A stretch of 64,000 nucleotides of DNA from Chitinophagaceae bacterium (lineage in GTDB: Bacteria > Bacteroidota > Bacteroidia > Chitinophagales > Chitinophagaceae): contig JADKJC010000001.1 in assembly GCA_016722465.1 (NCBI GenBank), forward strand, positions 1,736,001-1,800,000. The letters are read 5' to 3'. Below are positions 26,380 through 36,373 of the stretch, piece by piece. Both the position numbers and the translations under genes were made by a program. Within the stretch, counting starts at the first letter, position 1, and the number at the start of each line of letters is the position of its first letter. The notes under the pieces were generated by a model. The model worked only from the letters and a program-made list of their open reading frames with translations, was not told where the DNA came from and did no database searches.

Positions 26380-27297
26380 ATGGATCAAATTAAAAACTTT
26401 GATGAGTTCTACCAAATAAAGCTGAAGCCTTACCTGGATGACCTGAGGTGGCAAAACAAAAAAGCAGACAGGTGGGGAGTTATCAGTGTACTGGCTTGTG
26501 TATTTATTATACCTGCACTGGTATTTGGCCTCTCCGACGCTTCGGGAAATTATGGCGGATGGATTATTGTTTGGGCTATTGCGACCATTATAGTAAGTGT
26601 TTATAATTACACAAAAACAAATGATGAATATGAAAGCAATTTCAAAGAACAAATTATAAAGCAGGTAATAGATTTTATTCACCCGGGTTTGAAATATAAA
26701 CCGGATAGCTGTATCAGTTCTGTTAATTATAAAAACAGCAGCCTGTATAGGGGATACTATGATGATTATGATGGCGATGATTTGATAGAAGGCACTTATA
26801 AAAATGTATACTTTAAATGTTCTGAATTAAATGTTTCAAGGAGGAACAATAGCATTGTTTTTAAAGGACTTTTTTTTGAGGCACCGCTAAATAACTGCAG
26901 TGGCGGCACCTATGTCTGGCTGAAAAACAACCTCCAGTTACCTGCAAGCATTGCCGATGAAAGATACCGATTGATACCAATGCCACAGGTTGTAAGGGTT
27001 GATTGCCACAATGGTGATTTTGAAAAACACTATGCCGTTTACACTACAGATATCAATGAAGCCTCGTCACTCATTGATGCACAAATGATGCAATGCATCA
27101 TGGATTTCAAAAGACAGATAAACAGGGATTTTGTTTTGTCTTTTGTAGCAGGTATGTGTTATGTAGCCATTCCTATTAATGAGCGTTTATTGGAACCGCA
27201 AAGCGGCGACCCGGCGGACAAAGAAGAAATTCAAAACTATTTTTTTACAGTATTACTCATACTCAGTATCATTAATAAATTGAAATTGCAAAAATGA
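26380..27297 (+). CDS. DUF3137-type membrane protein
   Basis: 305 residues from ATG 26380; the longer frame starts with TTG 26326. Two adjacent membrane helices at about residues 32-75 (WGVISVLACVFIIPALVFGL and WIIVWAIATIIVSVY) follow a helical N-terminus (DEFYQIKLKPYLDDLRWQNKKADRW). The long soluble part has a beta-rich DUF3137-like core (IEGTYKNVYFKCSELNV, VFKGLFFEA, YAVYTTDINEASSLID) and a short helical end. The role of the family is unknown. Confidence 0.7.
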   Translation: MDQIKNFDEFYQIKLKPYLDDLRWQNKKADRWGVISVLACVFIIPALVFGLSDASGNYGGWIIVWAIATIIVSVYNYTKTNDEYESNFKEQIIKQVIDFIHPGLKYKPDSCISSVNYKNSSLYRGYYDDYDGDDLIEGTYKNVYFKCSELNVSRRNNSIVFKGLFFEAPLNNCSGGTYVWLKNNLQLPASIADERYRLIPMPQVVRVDCHNGDFEKHYAVYTTDINEASSLIDAQMMQCIMDFKRQINRDFVLSFVAGMCYVAIPINERLLEPQSGDPADKEEIQNYFFTVLLILSIINKLKLQK

Positions 27298-27313
27298 CAG
27301 CGATTGGCCCGTT

Positions 27314-27868
27314 TTATTTTTTGGGTGCCAGGAGTGAATAAATCAGTGAGTCAAAAAACTTTCCATTGTAATAATAGTTCTCTTTAAAATAAGCCTCCTT
27401 GATAAAATTATTTTTTTTCAGCAATTTCACCGAAGCAATATTTGCAGGATTAACATTGGCTTCTACAGAATGCAGATTCATTGTTTCAAAGCCATATTTC
27501 AATACGGCCTGCATTGCTTCATTCATCACCCCTTTTCCCTGTAGATCAGGATGCAATACATAACCGATCTCTGCCCGGTAATGTTCTTTTTGCATGCGCC
27601 AGTAACCAATAGTGCCAATGATCAAGGGCTTATTTTTTAAAGTGATACCCCATAATATGCTGTTATTGTTTAGCTGATCTTGTTGGATAAGATTGATGAA
27701 ATCTTTTGCTTCTTCATCCGATGTTGCAGGTGCTTTGTCAAGATATTGCAGCACACGTTGATCTGAACGTAGAAAAAAAATTTCATTGGCATCGGTTTGT
27801 TCAACTGCCCTCAGTACTAATCTTTCGGTTGAGAGAATAGGAAAAGGTGTAAAATTTAACTGGAGCAT
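27314..27868 (-). CDS. GNAT-family N-acetyltransferase (RimJ/RimL-like)
   Basis: 184 residues. It starts with the family pattern PILSTERLVLRAVEQTDANEIFFLRSD. The acetyl-CoA site is AEIGYVLHPDLQGKGVMNEAMQAVLKYGFE, followed by VNPANIASVKLLKKNNFIKEAYFKENYYYNG. Likely an N-terminal or small-molecule acetyltransferase; substrate unknown. It lies downstream of asnS on the same strand but behind a terminator. Confidence 0.9.
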   Translation of the reverse strand: MLQLNFTPFPILSTERLVLRAVEQTDANEIFFLRSDQRVLQYLDKAPATSDEEAKDFINLIQQDQLNNNSILWGITLKNKPLIIGTIGYWRMQKEHYRAEIGYVLHPDLQGKGVMNEAMQAVLKYGFETMNLHSVEANVNPANIASVKLLKKNNFIKEAYFKENYYYNGKFFDSLIYSLLAPKK

Positions 27869-27930
27869 TTTAACTGATTGAATGAGTAAAAATAATCAAC
27901 TCATTGTTGTTAATACAAATGAATGATCAA

Positions 27931-27963
27931 ATAAAAAACCCGGGGTTGAGAAACTTCCGGGTT
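27931..27963 (-). terminator. asnS terminator
   Basis: On the minus strand AACCCGG pairs with CCGGGTT across a 13-base loop and is followed by a run of T. Confidence 0.8.
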
Positions 27964-28048
27964 AAAAAACTAAATCTGGTGACAATCAAAAGCGCTTAAA
28001 AGGATCGTGTCTCAAGTTTACCGGTCAGGCACCGGAAGAGGCATGGTT

Positions 28049-29503
28049 TTAAAACTCTGCACTTTTTGGATACCTTGGAAATGGAATCACATCCCTGATA
28101 TTTCCCATGCCGGTAACAAACTGTACCATTCTTTCAAAGCCAAGCCCAAAGCCGGCATGCGGGCAAGAGCCAAATCTTCTTGTATCCAGGTACCAGTACA
28201 ATTCCTCCGCCGGGATATGCATGTCCTTCATTTTTTGCTCCAGCTTTTCCAGCCTTTCCTCCCTTTGAGAACCACCAACAATTTCCCCGATGCCAGGTGC
28301 CAAAATATCCATAGCGGATACGGTTTGCCTTCCGGGGTCGCAGTTATCATCCAGCCTCATATAAAAAGATTTGATGGCTGCAGGATAGTTCGTAAGAATC
28401 ACGGGCTTCTTAAAATGTTTTTCTACCAGGTATCTTTCATGCTCACTCTGCAGATCCATTCCCCAACCTTCGATCGGGTACTGGAATTTTTTCTTCTTGT
28501 TGTGATTGCTCTCTTTTAAAATTTCAATGGCCTGGGTATAAGTGATCCTTTCAAAATCATTGTTCAAAACAAAGGCTAACTTTTCCATCAATCCCATCTC
28601 ACTTCTCTTGTCTTGCGGCAATGATTTTTCTTCTTCTTCCAAACGTTGTGATAAAAACTCCAGGTCTTCCCTGTTAGTATCCATCGCATGTTTGATAATG
28701 TACTTGATGAACTCTTCGGCAAGATTGGCATTGTCCTCCAAATCATAAAAAGCCATCTCGGGCTCTATCATCCAGAACTCTGCAAGATGCCTGGTGGTGT
28801 TACTGTTCTCCGCACGGAAAGTTGGCCCGAAGGTGTAAATATCACTGAAGGCCATCGCTGCCAACTCGCCTTCCAATTGCCCGCTAACGGTAAGGTTGGT
28901 GCTGCGGCCAAAAAAATCTTCTTTGAAATTAACAGAACCGTCTTCATTCCTGGGTGCAGTGCCATCAACAGGCAATGTGGTTACCCGGAACATTTCACCT
29001 GCACCCTCTGCATCACTGGCCGTAATGACAGGCGTGTGCATGTAAACAAATCCTTTATCATTGAAGAATTTATGAACCGCAAAAGCCAGTGAATGGCGCA
29101 CCCTGAAAACAGAACCAAAGGTATTGGTACGGAAACGCAGGTGGGCAATCTCCCTTAAAAACTCAAGGCTGTGTTTTTTGGGTTGTAATGGAAATTTTTC
29201 CGCATCACTATCTCCCAGTATTTCTATAGAAGTGGCTTTTAATTCAACTTTTTGTCCTTTACCCAAAGAAGCAATGACCTCACCGGTTGCTTTGATACAA
29301 GCCCCGGTGGTGATCCTTTTTAAAATGGCCTCATCAAACTTGCCCAACTCTGCCAGCACCTGCAGATTATTATTGGTGCTGCCATCGTTCAATGCTATAA
29401 ACTGGTTGTTGCGGAAGGTTCTTACCCATCCCATCACAGTGGCCTGGTAGTTTACAGTGTCGCTGGCCAGTAGTTCTTTGATCTTGATCCTTTTGTTGAA
29501 CAT
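28049..29503 (-). CDS. asnS: Asparagine--tRNA ligase
   Basis: 484 residues of class IIb aminoacyl-tRNA synthetase. OB-fold anticodon-binding domain ([26 protein letters not shown]), motif 2 ([29 protein letters not shown]) and motif 3 ([27 protein letters not shown]). The Asn-type sequence and length fit AsnRS rather than AspRS. It charges tRNA-Asn in the cytoplasm. The upstream TTG (29524) lies inside the promoter -7 box, so ATG 29503 is the start. It is a monocistronic unit with its own terminator. Confidence 0.96.
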   Translation of the reverse strand: MFNKRIKIKELLASDTVNYQATVMGWVRTFRNNQFIALNDGSTNNNLQVLAELGKFDEAILKRITTGACIKATGEVIASLGKGQKVELKATSIEILGDSDAEKFPLQPKKHSLEFLREIAHLRFRTNTFGSVFRVRHSLAFAVHKFFNDKGFVYMHTPVITASDAEGAGEMFRVTTLPVDGTAPRNEDGSVNFKEDFFGRSTNLTVSGQLEGELAAMAFSDIYTFGPTFRAENSNTTRHLAEFWMIEPEMAFYDLEDNANLAEEFIKYIIKHAMDTNREDLEFLSQRLEEEEKSLPQDKRSEMGLMEKLAFVLNNDFERITYTQAIEILKESNHNKKKKFQYPIEGWGMDLQSEHERYLVEKHFKKPVILTNYPAAIKSFYMRLDDNCDPGRQTVSAMDILAPGIGEIVGGSQREERLEKLEQKMKDMHIPAEELYWYLDTRRFGSCPHAGFGLGFERMVQFVTGMGNIRDVIPFPRYPKSAEF

Positions 29504-29521
29504 AACAATTTTTTGTGGCTG

Positions 29522-29529
29522 CAAATATA
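29522..29529 (-). promoter_or_regulatory. -7 box (TATATTTG) of asnS
   Basis: A perfect TAnnTTTG on the minus strand, 18 bases before the ATG. The mRNA leader would be only about 12 bases. Confidence 0.55.
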
Positions 29530-29678
29530 ACGTGGATTTGGGAGGATTGAAATGCGGATTTAAATGATTGCTGTGATTTTGATGATTGTTGGGCCCGGTA
29601 CTATAATTTTACTTTCAAAATATAGTAATATGGGATGTAAAATCATATCAATCATCCCGATTATGCCAAATCATTATT

Positions 29679-30662
29679 ATGAAAATTGCATTCTTTTCCA
29701 CTAAATCATACGACAGGGAATTTTTCAACCGCTATATCACCACACATGAGATCATTTACTTTGAAGCCCGGCTTGGCACACAAACAGTAAACCTTACCGC
29801 CGGCTGTGATGCGGTTTGTGTATTTGTAAACGACAGGTTACATGCAGCGGTGATCGGCGAATTAAAAAAAGCCGGCGTAAAACTGGTAGCCCTGCGTTGT
29901 GCCGGCTTTAATAATGTGGACCTGGAAGCAGCCAAAGGCAATGGCATTAAAGTGGTAAGGGTACCGGCTTATTCACCACATGCGGTGGCAGAACATGCTG
30001 TGGCTCTCATTATGACACTCAACCGTAAAACGCACAAAGCATACAACCGGGTAAGGGAGGGCAACTTTTCTTTGGAGCGCCTTACCGGTTTTGACCTGTA
30101 TGAAAAAACAGTTGGTGTGGTGGGTACCGGCAAGATCGGCCAGGCATTTTGCGATATCATGCTGGGCTTTGGTTGCAGGGTGCTTGCCTTTGACCTGATG
30201 GAAAATAAGGAACTGGCTGCAAAAGGAGTTGAATATGCGCCGTTAATAGATGTATTACAGTATAGTGATGTCATTTCATTGCACTGTCCTTTAAATGAAC
30301 AGACCAAACACATTATCAATCAGCAAACCATTGGCATGATGAAAGAAGGTGTAATGCTCATCAACACCAGCCGTGGTGCATTGATTGATACAGTGGCCGT
30401 GATAGAATCGTTGAAAAACGGAAAGATTGGATACCTGGGCCTGGATGTATACGAACAGGAAGAAAAACTGTTCTTTAAAGACCTTTCAGAAAATATTATT
30501 CAGGATGATGTGATTATGCGGCTGCTGAGTTTCCCTAATGTACTGATCACTTCTCACCAGGGATTCTTCACGGAAGAAGCATTAACGCAAATAGCCCAGA
30601 CCACTTTGGGCAATATAGATGCATTTGAAGCTGGATTGCCATTGATGAATGCCGTTGTGTAA
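29679..30662 (+). CDS. D-lactate dehydrogenase-like 2-hydroxyacid dehydrogenase
   Basis: 327 residues. D-isomer-specific dehydrogenase with catalytic-domain start MKIAFFSTKSYDREFF, NAD loop TVGVVGTGKIGQAFCDIM, the substrate arginine in MLINTSRGALIDT, the glutamate in LGLDVYEQEE and the catalytic His in ITSHQGFFTEEA. The DVYEQEEKLFF pattern matches LdhA-type fermentative D-lactate dehydrogenases (pyruvate to D-lactate with NADH). It is a single gene between asnS (divergent) and rho. Confidence 0.92.
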   Translation: MKIAFFSTKSYDREFFNRYITTHEIIYFEARLGTQTVNLTAGCDAVCVFVNDRLHAAVIGELKKAGVKLVALRCAGFNNVDLEAAKGNGIKVVRVPAYSPHAVAEHAVALIMTLNRKTHKAYNRVREGNFSLERLTGFDLYEKTVGVVGTGKIGQAFCDIMLGFGCRVLAFDLMENKELAAKGVEYAPLIDVLQYSDVISLHCPLNEQTKHIINQQTIGMMKEGVMLINTSRGALIDTVAVIESLKNGKIGYLGLDVYEQEEKLFFKDLSENIIQDDVIMRLLSFPNVLITSHQGFFTEEALTQIAQTTLGNIDAFEAGLPLMNAVV

Positions 30663-30925
30663 ACAATAAAACCCGGCTTAAGTGGCTAATGCCGGATGTA
30701 TAAGCTATGGGAATTACTGCATAAATGCAGTTGGTAAAGACAATGCAGCCAACAAAAATTTTTCATTTTCTCAAAAACAGCGTAATATTGTGCCGGAATC
30801 ATTACTGAAGGTCTTTCCAATCATCCAATTGCATCAGTCACATTCCAATCAACATTAATTTCCAATTACATTTTTTTCAAAGTTTTTAAGATCGACTTTT
30901 TTGAAAAATTCATTTTCATCTTTTT

Positions 30926-32557
30926 ATGTACGACATTTTACAACTGAACGACATGCTCGTTCCTGAGCTGCAGGATATTGCTGAACAGCTTGCCATTACC
31001 AATTACAAAAAATTAGAAAAACAGGATCTTGTCAACAAGATATTAGACAAACAGTCTGTTGCTGATGCTGAAGGAAAAGACGAAAAACCTAAACGCAAAC
31101 GCATTATCAAAACAACCGATAAAGAGGGGGATGCCCCCAAAGAAAAGGCCGCACCAAAGCACGAAGTAAAGGCAGTTAAAAAAGCAGAGCCTTTGCATGA
31201 TAAAAAAAGGCCTGTAAAAAAAGCAGAACCTGTAGAACCGGAAGAAGAAGAAGAACTTCAGCCGATCACGAGTGAACAAAGCACTATTCCTGCCTCCATT
31301 GCTTCGTTGTTACAGCAGGAAGATGAAATGGATAACCAGCAAAAACAGCCGGATGTAGCACAGTTTGAGCAGGTTCCTGCCAGCCAGCAACCAGCCAGGC
31401 AATATCAAACAAGAAGAGACCAGCAGGTATTCAACATTGAATTTGATGGTATCATTCTTGGTGAAGGTGTACTGGAAATGATGCCTGACGGATATGGATT
31501 TTTACGCAGCAGCGATTATAATTATTTATCTTCTCCCGATGATATTTATGTTTCTCCCTCTCAGATTAAATTATTTGGTTTAAAAACAGGCGATACCGTT
31601 TACGGTTCGGTTCGTCCGCCAAAAGAAGGGGAGAAATACTTTGCATTATTAAAAGTAGAAACCATCAACGGTAAAAGCCCTGATGAAGTAAGAGACAGGG
31701 TTCCTTTTGATTACCTGACACCATTATTCCCTTTTGAAAAATTAAACCTCGTCACACAATCGAATAATTACAGCACCAGGATCATGGATCTGTTTACGCC
31801 GATAGGTAAAGGCCAGCGTGGATTGATTGTTGCCCAGCCCAAAACGGGTAAAACAATGTTGCTGAAAGAACTGGCCAATGCCATTGCAGAAAATCATCCT
31901 GAATGTTACCTGATGATTGTACTGGTGGATGAAAGGCCCGAAGAGGTAACAGATATGGAACGCAGCGTAAAAGCAGAAGTTATTGCCTCTACATTTGATG
32001 AACCTGCAGAAAAACATGTGAAAGTTTCAACCATTGCATTGCAAAAAGCAAAACGTTTGGTAGAATGTGGACATGATGTAGTGATATTGCTGGACAGTAT
32101 TACCAGGCTGGCAAGAGCACACAATACTGTAGCGCCATCAAGCGGTAAAGTGTTGAGTGGTGGTGTGGAAGCCAATGCTATGCAAAAACCAAAACAATTC
32201 TTTGGCGCTGCCCGTAAAATTGAATTTGGCGGATCGTTGACCATTATTGCAACAGCATTGGTTGATACCGGTAGTAAAATGGATGAGGTGATCTTTGAAG
32301 AATTCAAAGGTACCGGTAACATGGAATTGCAGCTTGACAGGAAACTGAGTAACAGGCGTATTTACCCTGCTATTGATATTGTATCCTCTTCTACACGTCG
32401 TGATGACCTGTTGCTGGAAAAAGATGTTGCACAGCGTATGTGGGTATTGCGTAAGCACATGGCCGACATGAACACAGAAGAAGCGATCAATATGCTGCTC
32501 AAAAACATGAGAGGCACAAAAGACAACATGGAATTTTTGACGAGTATGAACGGGTAA
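30926..32557 (+). CDS. rho: Transcription termination factor Rho with long charged insert
   Basis: 543 residues. Rho N-terminal helical domain (about 1-45), then a Lys/Glu/Pro/Gln-rich disordered stretch (about 48-165), the RNA-binding cold-shock domain (170-245; [25 protein letters not shown]), Walker A AQPKTGKT at 303-310, the [12 protein letters not shown] region and the Q/R-loop ([13 protein letters not shown]). The protein is a hexameric RNA translocase that ends transcription. The insert is typical of Bacteroidota Rho and in Bacteroides thetaiotaomicron has been linked to phase separation. The leader (30663-30925) is AT-rich and could allow self-control. A strong terminator follows. Confidence 0.96.
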   Translation: MYDILQLNDMLVPELQDIAEQLAITNYKKLEKQDLVNKILDKQSVADAEGKDEKPKRKRIIKTTDKEGDAPKEKAAPKHEVKAVKKAEPLHDKKRPVKKAEPVEPEEEEELQPITSEQSTIPASIASLLQQEDEMDNQQKQPDVAQFEQVPASQQPARQYQTRRDQQVFNIEFDGIILGEGVLEMMPDGYGFLRSSDYNYLSSPDDIYVSPSQIKLFGLKTGDTVYGSVRPPKEGEKYFALLKVETINGKSPDEVRDRVPFDYLTPLFPFEKLNLVTQSNNYSTRIMDLFTPIGKGQRGLIVAQPKTGKTMLLKELANAIAENHPECYLMIVLVDERPEEVTDMERSVKAEVIASTFDEPAEKHVKVSTIALQKAKRLVECGHDVVILLDSITRLARAHNTVAPSSGKVLSGGVEANAMQKPKQFFGAARKIEFGGSLTIIATALVDTGSKMDEVIFEEFKGTGNMELQLDRKLSNRRIYPAIDIVSSSTRRDDLLLEKDVAQRMWVLRKHMADMNTEEAINMLLKNMRGTKDNMEFLTSMNG

Positions 32558-32609
32558 AATTAATGTGCTGATTAGCTAATCTGCTAATTGAACTTTTAAT
32601 AAACTATAG

Positions 32610-32640
32610 CCGCTGGTTTTTTGCCAGCGGTTTTATTTTT
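32610..32640 (+). terminator. rho gene terminator
   Basis: CCGCTGG and CCAGCGG around a T-rich seven-base loop, then TTTTATTTTT. Confidence 0.85.
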
Positions 32641-32673
32641 TGATACCCAACAATAAATCTTTATGCATCATTG

Positions 32674-32704
32674 TTGTGTCACTCCCTTGTACGGCATACC
32701 TTTG
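32674..32704 (+). promoter_or_regulatory. mnmH promoter
   Basis: TTG at 32674-32676, 20 bases, TACCTTTG at 32697-32704: a good match to the Bacteroidota consensus, about 50 bases before the ATG. Confidence 0.6.
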
Positions 32705-32754
32705 AGCGGCATACAATGCGTTTCTAAAAATTGAATGATACGGGGCAAAATCAT

Positions 32755-33888
32755 ATGGCCATTCAAAAAATAACCATACAGGAATTCATTCAACTGGCTA
32801 AAACAAACCCGGTTTTTGATGTCCGCAGTCCGGGTGAGTACAACCATGCCCACATACCGGGTGCATACAGCCTTCCTTTGTTTACTGATGAAGAAAGAAA
32901 AGTAGTTGGTACAGCATACAAACAGCAAAGCCGCAAGGAAGCAATAAAAATTGGCCTTGATTATTTTGGTGTGAAGATGAAAACCATGGTGGAAGAAACG
33001 GAAGACATTGTTTCTCGTTTCTCGTTAAAGAGATTGAATGTACCAGTTCCCTCTTTAGGGGGCGGAGTGGGTATTCTTGTTCACTGCTGGAGGGGTGGCA
33101 TGCGTAGCGCTGGTGTAGCCTGGTTGCTTGACCTCTATGGGTTTAAGGTATATACATTGGCCGGCGGATACAAAGCATATAGAAAATGGGTAAGAGATCA
33201 GTTTGAAAAAGCTTTTCAACTAAAAGTACTCGGTGGCTATACAGGTTCCGGTAAAACAATTGTGCTTCGCCAGTTGCAGGGATCAGGATTACCGGTTATT
33301 GACCTGGAAGCACTGGCCAATCATAAAGGCTCTGCTTTTGGTGCCCTGGGAGAAATTGCCCAACCAGCGCAGGAGATGTTTGAAAATTTATTAGCAGAAT
33401 CATTGACAGATGTTCGTTGGCCATTGGCCGGAAATTCAGAAGCCATAATCAATGATCAACGATCAACGAACAACGGTTTTCTTTGGATAGAAGATGAAAG
33501 CCAGCGCATTGGCAACCTGAAAATACCGGACAGTTTCTGGAAGCAAATGCGAAATAGTGAAATTGTTTTTCTTGACATCCCTTTTGAAGAAAGGCTCCGT
33601 TACCTTACAGCAGAATATGGAAAATTTGAAAAGGAGAAACTGGTAAACGCTGTGATCAGGATACAAAAAAGGCTGGGTGGGCTGGATACTAAAAATGCGG
33701 TGAATTATTTAATTGAAAATGATCATACAGCCTGTTTCCGCATCTTGCTGAATTATTACGATAAGTGGTATGCCAAAGGATTGTACAGCCGGGATAAAAT
33801 TGACGAATTACTAAATAAAGTACCTTACGCCAAAGTAGATGCAAAAGCGTTGACCGGCCTGTTGACCAAAAAAAAAACACCAGAATAA
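32755..33888 (+). CDS. mnmH: tRNA 2-selenouridine synthase MnmH with two in-frame repeat insertions
   Basis: 377 residues from ATG 32755. The N-terminal rhodanese domain carries the catalytic Cys111 in LVHCWRGGMRSAG, and the C-terminal P-loop domain has GGYTGSGKT at 160-168. The enzyme swaps sulfur for selenium at the tRNA wobble uridine using selenophosphate from SelD, whose gene lies 1.4 kb downstream. Residues about 91-105 (LKRLNVPVPSLGGGVG) and 221-241 (WPLAGNSEAIINDQRSTNNG) look inserted between conserved blocks. The DNA under them is repeat-like: CCCTCTTTAGGGGGCGGAG at about 33051 and a tandem ATCAACG run at 33448-33475. Both inserts keep the frame. Confidence 0.92.
   Translation: MAIQKITIQEFIQLAKTNPVFDVRSPGEYNHAHIPGAYSLPLFTDEERKVVGTAYKQQSRKEAIKIGLDYFGVKMKTMVEETEDIVSRFSLKRLNVPVPSLGGGVGILVHCWRGGMRSAGVAWLLDLYGFKVYTLAGGYKAYRKWVRDQFEKAFQLKVLGGYTGSGKTIVLRQLQGSGLPVIDLEALANHKGSAFGALGEIAQPAQEMFENLLAESLTDVRWPLAGNSEAIINDQRSTNNGFLWIEDESQRIGNLKIPDSFWKQMRNSEIVFLDIPFEERLRYLTAEYGKFEKEKLVNAVIRIQKRLGGLDTKNAVNYLIENDHTACFRILLNYYDKWYAKGLYSRDKIDELLNKVPYAKVDAKALTGLLTKKKTPE
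33448..33475. repeat. Tandem heptamer-like repeat inside mnmH
   Basis: ATCAATG-ATCAACG-ATCAACG-AACAACG: four near-identical 7-base units read in frame as part of a peptide insert. Confidence 0.6.
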
Positions 33889-33928
33889 AAAATGGCAGAT
33901 ATGCTTTAATAAAAATGAAATAACAGCA

Positions 33929-35284
33929 ATGAAAAGATATTGTAAATATTTATTGATGCTATGCTGGCTGTTGCCGGCAAAATTAAATGCACAGCAGCAG
34001 GATATTACCGGCATGTGGTATGGAGAAATAACACTGATTGATTCAGAAACAGTCAATCTGCCTTATGAAATTGCCATCAGTGAAGAAAAAGGGAAACTGG
34101 TTGGCTATTCAAGAATTGTTTTTCATGCCAATGGAAAAGATGAGGCCGGGGTGCAAAATATTACCATTAAATGGAAAGGCTACCAGATCATTATGGAAGA
34201 TGAAGGTTTTATAGATCATAATTTTACTATCAATCCTACAAGGAGAGTAAAGAAAACAATGATTGTGGCACTTACAACCACCGATAAAGAAATGATACTG
34301 GAAGGTTCATGGACTACAAACCGAACCCGTATCTACAGGCCCTACAAAGGAGTTGTGCTGCTGAAAAGAAAAGTCGACTTTAAAAAATCAGAATTGTTTA
34401 AAAGCCTTGATACACTTAAGCTGGCAGATAAATTATCCTTTAAAGACAGGCCGCAAACGGAGCCTTTAGTAGCTGTGGTAACAGCGCCTGAAAAAAAGCC
34501 GGATCCAGCACCAGCTGCTCTAACAGAGCCTGACCCCGACCTGATCATTCCATCAATTGACAAAACAATGGCTGAGTTATTAGCGGCAATAAAAAAGCCA
34601 CAACCATCAACCGCTAAAATAGCTCCGCTGCCAAGGCAGAAGAAAATGCAGCTGGATGCATTGGCAAAATCAACAATGAAACCTGTGGTGAAGCCAGTGC
34701 CAGCAGCGCCAAAACCAGAACCCGTAGTGGCAGTTGCTCCTGCACCAAAGCCGGAGAAAAAACCAACAGCATCCGTACAGCCAAAGCCTGCAGTGCCGAA
34801 ATCTGAACCTATTGTCGCCAAGCCTGCACCAGATAAAAAACCCGAAGAGGTTGTTGTAAAAACACCGCCTAAACCTGCGCCACCACCTCTTGCAATCGTT
34901 GCACCATCTGTTGTACAAGGTGCTGCTGAAATTGATAAACGGGTGACGAAATCAGACCAGGCATTTTATTTTGAATCGGATAGTTTATTGCTGACATTGT
35001 ATGATAATGGTGAAGTGGATGGTGATACGGTAACCGTACTGATGAATGGCAATGTAATTTTTTCAAAAGTAGGACTGAGTACAAAAGCCAACAGTAAAAC
35101 AATATACATTACACAAGCGATGGATTCTGTAAAACTGGTCATGTACGCCGAAAGCCTTGGCGAAATACCGCCAAACACAGGGTTACTGATTGTGAACGAT
35201 GCAGATAAAAGGTACGAAATACGTTTCAGTGCCGATTTAAAAACAAATGCTGCGATTGTATTGCGGAGAAAAAAGAATGAATAA
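33929..35284 (+). CDS. Exported Pro/Lys/Ala-rich linker protein
   Basis: 451 residues. Signal peptide (MKRYCKYLLMLCWLLPAKLNA-QQ). Residues 25-150 form a beta-rich lipocalin-like domain (ITGMWYGEITLIDSETVNLPYEIAI, ILEGSWTTNRTRIY). Residues about 170-340 are a low-complexity linker with many KP/AP/EP pairs (APKPEPVVAVAPAPKPEKKP). Residues 345-451 are a compact C-terminal beta domain (SDSLLLTLYDNGEVDGDTVTVLMNG) that I have seen in Chitinophagaceae secreted proteins. The linker could span the periplasm. It sits between mnmH and selD but has no visible link to selenium use. Confidence 0.75.
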   Translation: MKRYCKYLLMLCWLLPAKLNAQQQDITGMWYGEITLIDSETVNLPYEIAISEEKGKLVGYSRIVFHANGKDEAGVQNITIKWKGYQIIMEDEGFIDHNFTINPTRRVKKTMIVALTTTDKEMILEGSWTTNRTRIYRPYKGVVLLKRKVDFKKSELFKSLDTLKLADKLSFKDRPQTEPLVAVVTAPEKKPDPAPAALTEPDPDLIIPSIDKTMAELLAAIKKPQPSTAKIAPLPRQKKMQLDALAKSTMKPVVKPVPAAPKPEPVVAVAPAPKPEKKPTASVQPKPAVPKSEPIVAKPAPDKKPEEVVVKTPPKPAPPPLAIVAPSVVQGAAEIDKRVTKSDQAFYFESDSLLLTLYDNGEVDGDTVTVLMNGNVIFSKVGLSTKANSKTIYITQAMDSVKLVMYAESLGEIPPNTGLLIVNDADKRYEIRFSADLKTNAAIVLRRKKNE

Positions 35285-35287
35285 CAA

Positions 35288-36349
35288 ATGACAGAGACAA
35301 TAAATGCAACAGACATAAAACTTACGAAGTACTCTCATGGTGCAGGCTGCGGCTGTAAAATATCCCCCAAAGTGCTGGATGAAATTTTGGCCAGCAATTT
35401 TGCGATGCCCGACAATGATAAATTGATTGTTGGCAATCACAGTAAAGATGATGCAGCGGTGTATGATATTGGCAACGGCAGCGCTTTAATATCCACCACC
35501 GATTTTTTTATGCCCATTGTGGATGATCCTTATGAGTTTGGCCGAATAGCATCTGCCAATGCCATCAGCGATGTATATGCAATGGGAGGAAAACCTGTTT
35601 TAGCGATTGCTATTTTGGGGTGGCCTGTCAATGTATTGCCGGCATCCGTAGCACAAAAGGTAATTGAAGGCAGCAGGAGTATCTGTGCAGAAGCTGGTAT
35701 TCCATTGGCCGGCGGACACAGTATTGATTCACCTGAACCAATTTTTGGATTGGCAGTAAACGGTTTTGTTGCTATTGAAAATATCAAACAGAATAACAAA
35801 GCGCAGGATGGAGACATATTATTTTTGACCAAACCATTGGGTGTTGGCATTTTAACTACCGCAGAAAAAAAAGGGATTTTAAAAGAGGAACATAAAGGTA
35901 TTGCAGCAAAGCAAATGATGCAATTGAATAAAGTGGGGGAAGCTTTGGGCAAAGTAAAAGGCATAAATGCCATGACAGATGTTACCGGTTTTGCTTTATT
36001 GGGGCATTTGGTTGAAATGGCCGAAGGCAGTGGAATGAGTGCTGTGATTGATTTTGAAAACATACCAACCATCATTGATGAGCTTCCATTTTATATTCAG
36101 CAGCAATCAATCCCCGGGGGCACCAACCGGAACTGGGATAGCTATGGCGAAAAGATAGGCGCTATCAGTGATTACCAAAAAGCTATTTTAGCCGATCCAC
36201 AAACCAGCGGTGGCCTATTGGTTGCGGTAGCCGCAGGAGCAGTGGATGAAGTGAAAAATATATTACTGCAAAATGGATTGGGAAAATGTATAACACCTGT
36301 TGGCAGGATTATATCCAAACAGGAAAAGGTGGTTACTATCAGTATTTAA
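35288..36349 (+). CDS. selD: Selenide, water dikinase SelD (Cys form)
   Basis: 353 residues. The N-terminal GAGCGCKIS has the catalytic Cys21 (equivalent to E. coli Cys17) and Lys24, both coded by normal codons, so no selenocysteine is used. AIRS-type ATP-binding motifs follow: [64 protein letters not shown] and [11 protein letters not shown]. It makes selenophosphate from selenide and ATP. The gene starts four bases after the preceding gene. With mnmH close by and no selA/selB in view, its likely use is tRNA selenouridine. Confidence 0.95.
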   Translation: MTETINATDIKLTKYSHGAGCGCKISPKVLDEILASNFAMPDNDKLIVGNHSKDDAAVYDIGNGSALISTTDFFMPIVDDPYEFGRIASANAISDVYAMGGKPVLAIAILGWPVNVLPASVAQKVIEGSRSICAEAGIPLAGGHSIDSPEPIFGLAVNGFVAIENIKQNNKAQDGDILFLTKPLGVGILTTAEKKGILKEEHKGIAAKQMMQLNKVGEALGKVKGINAMTDVTGFALLGHLVEMAEGSGMSAVIDFENIPTIIDELPFYIQQQSIPGGTNRNWDSYGEKIGAISDYQKAILADPQTSGGLLVAVAAGAVDEVKNILLQNGLGKCITPVGRIISKQEKVVTISI

Positions 36350-36360
36350 ATCCATCAGCC

Positions 36361-36368
36361 TACTTTTG
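36361..36368 (+). promoter_or_regulatory. -7 box (TACTTTTG) directly before a start codon
   Basis: A perfect TAnnTTTG that ends five bases before the ATG at 36374. If used, the mRNA would be leaderless or nearly so. Confidence 0.45.
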
Positions 36369-36373
36369 CAGCA

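Noticed and set aside
28007..28519. 170-codon plus-strand frame opposite asnS
   Set aside because: Antisense shadow of the asnS C-terminal region.
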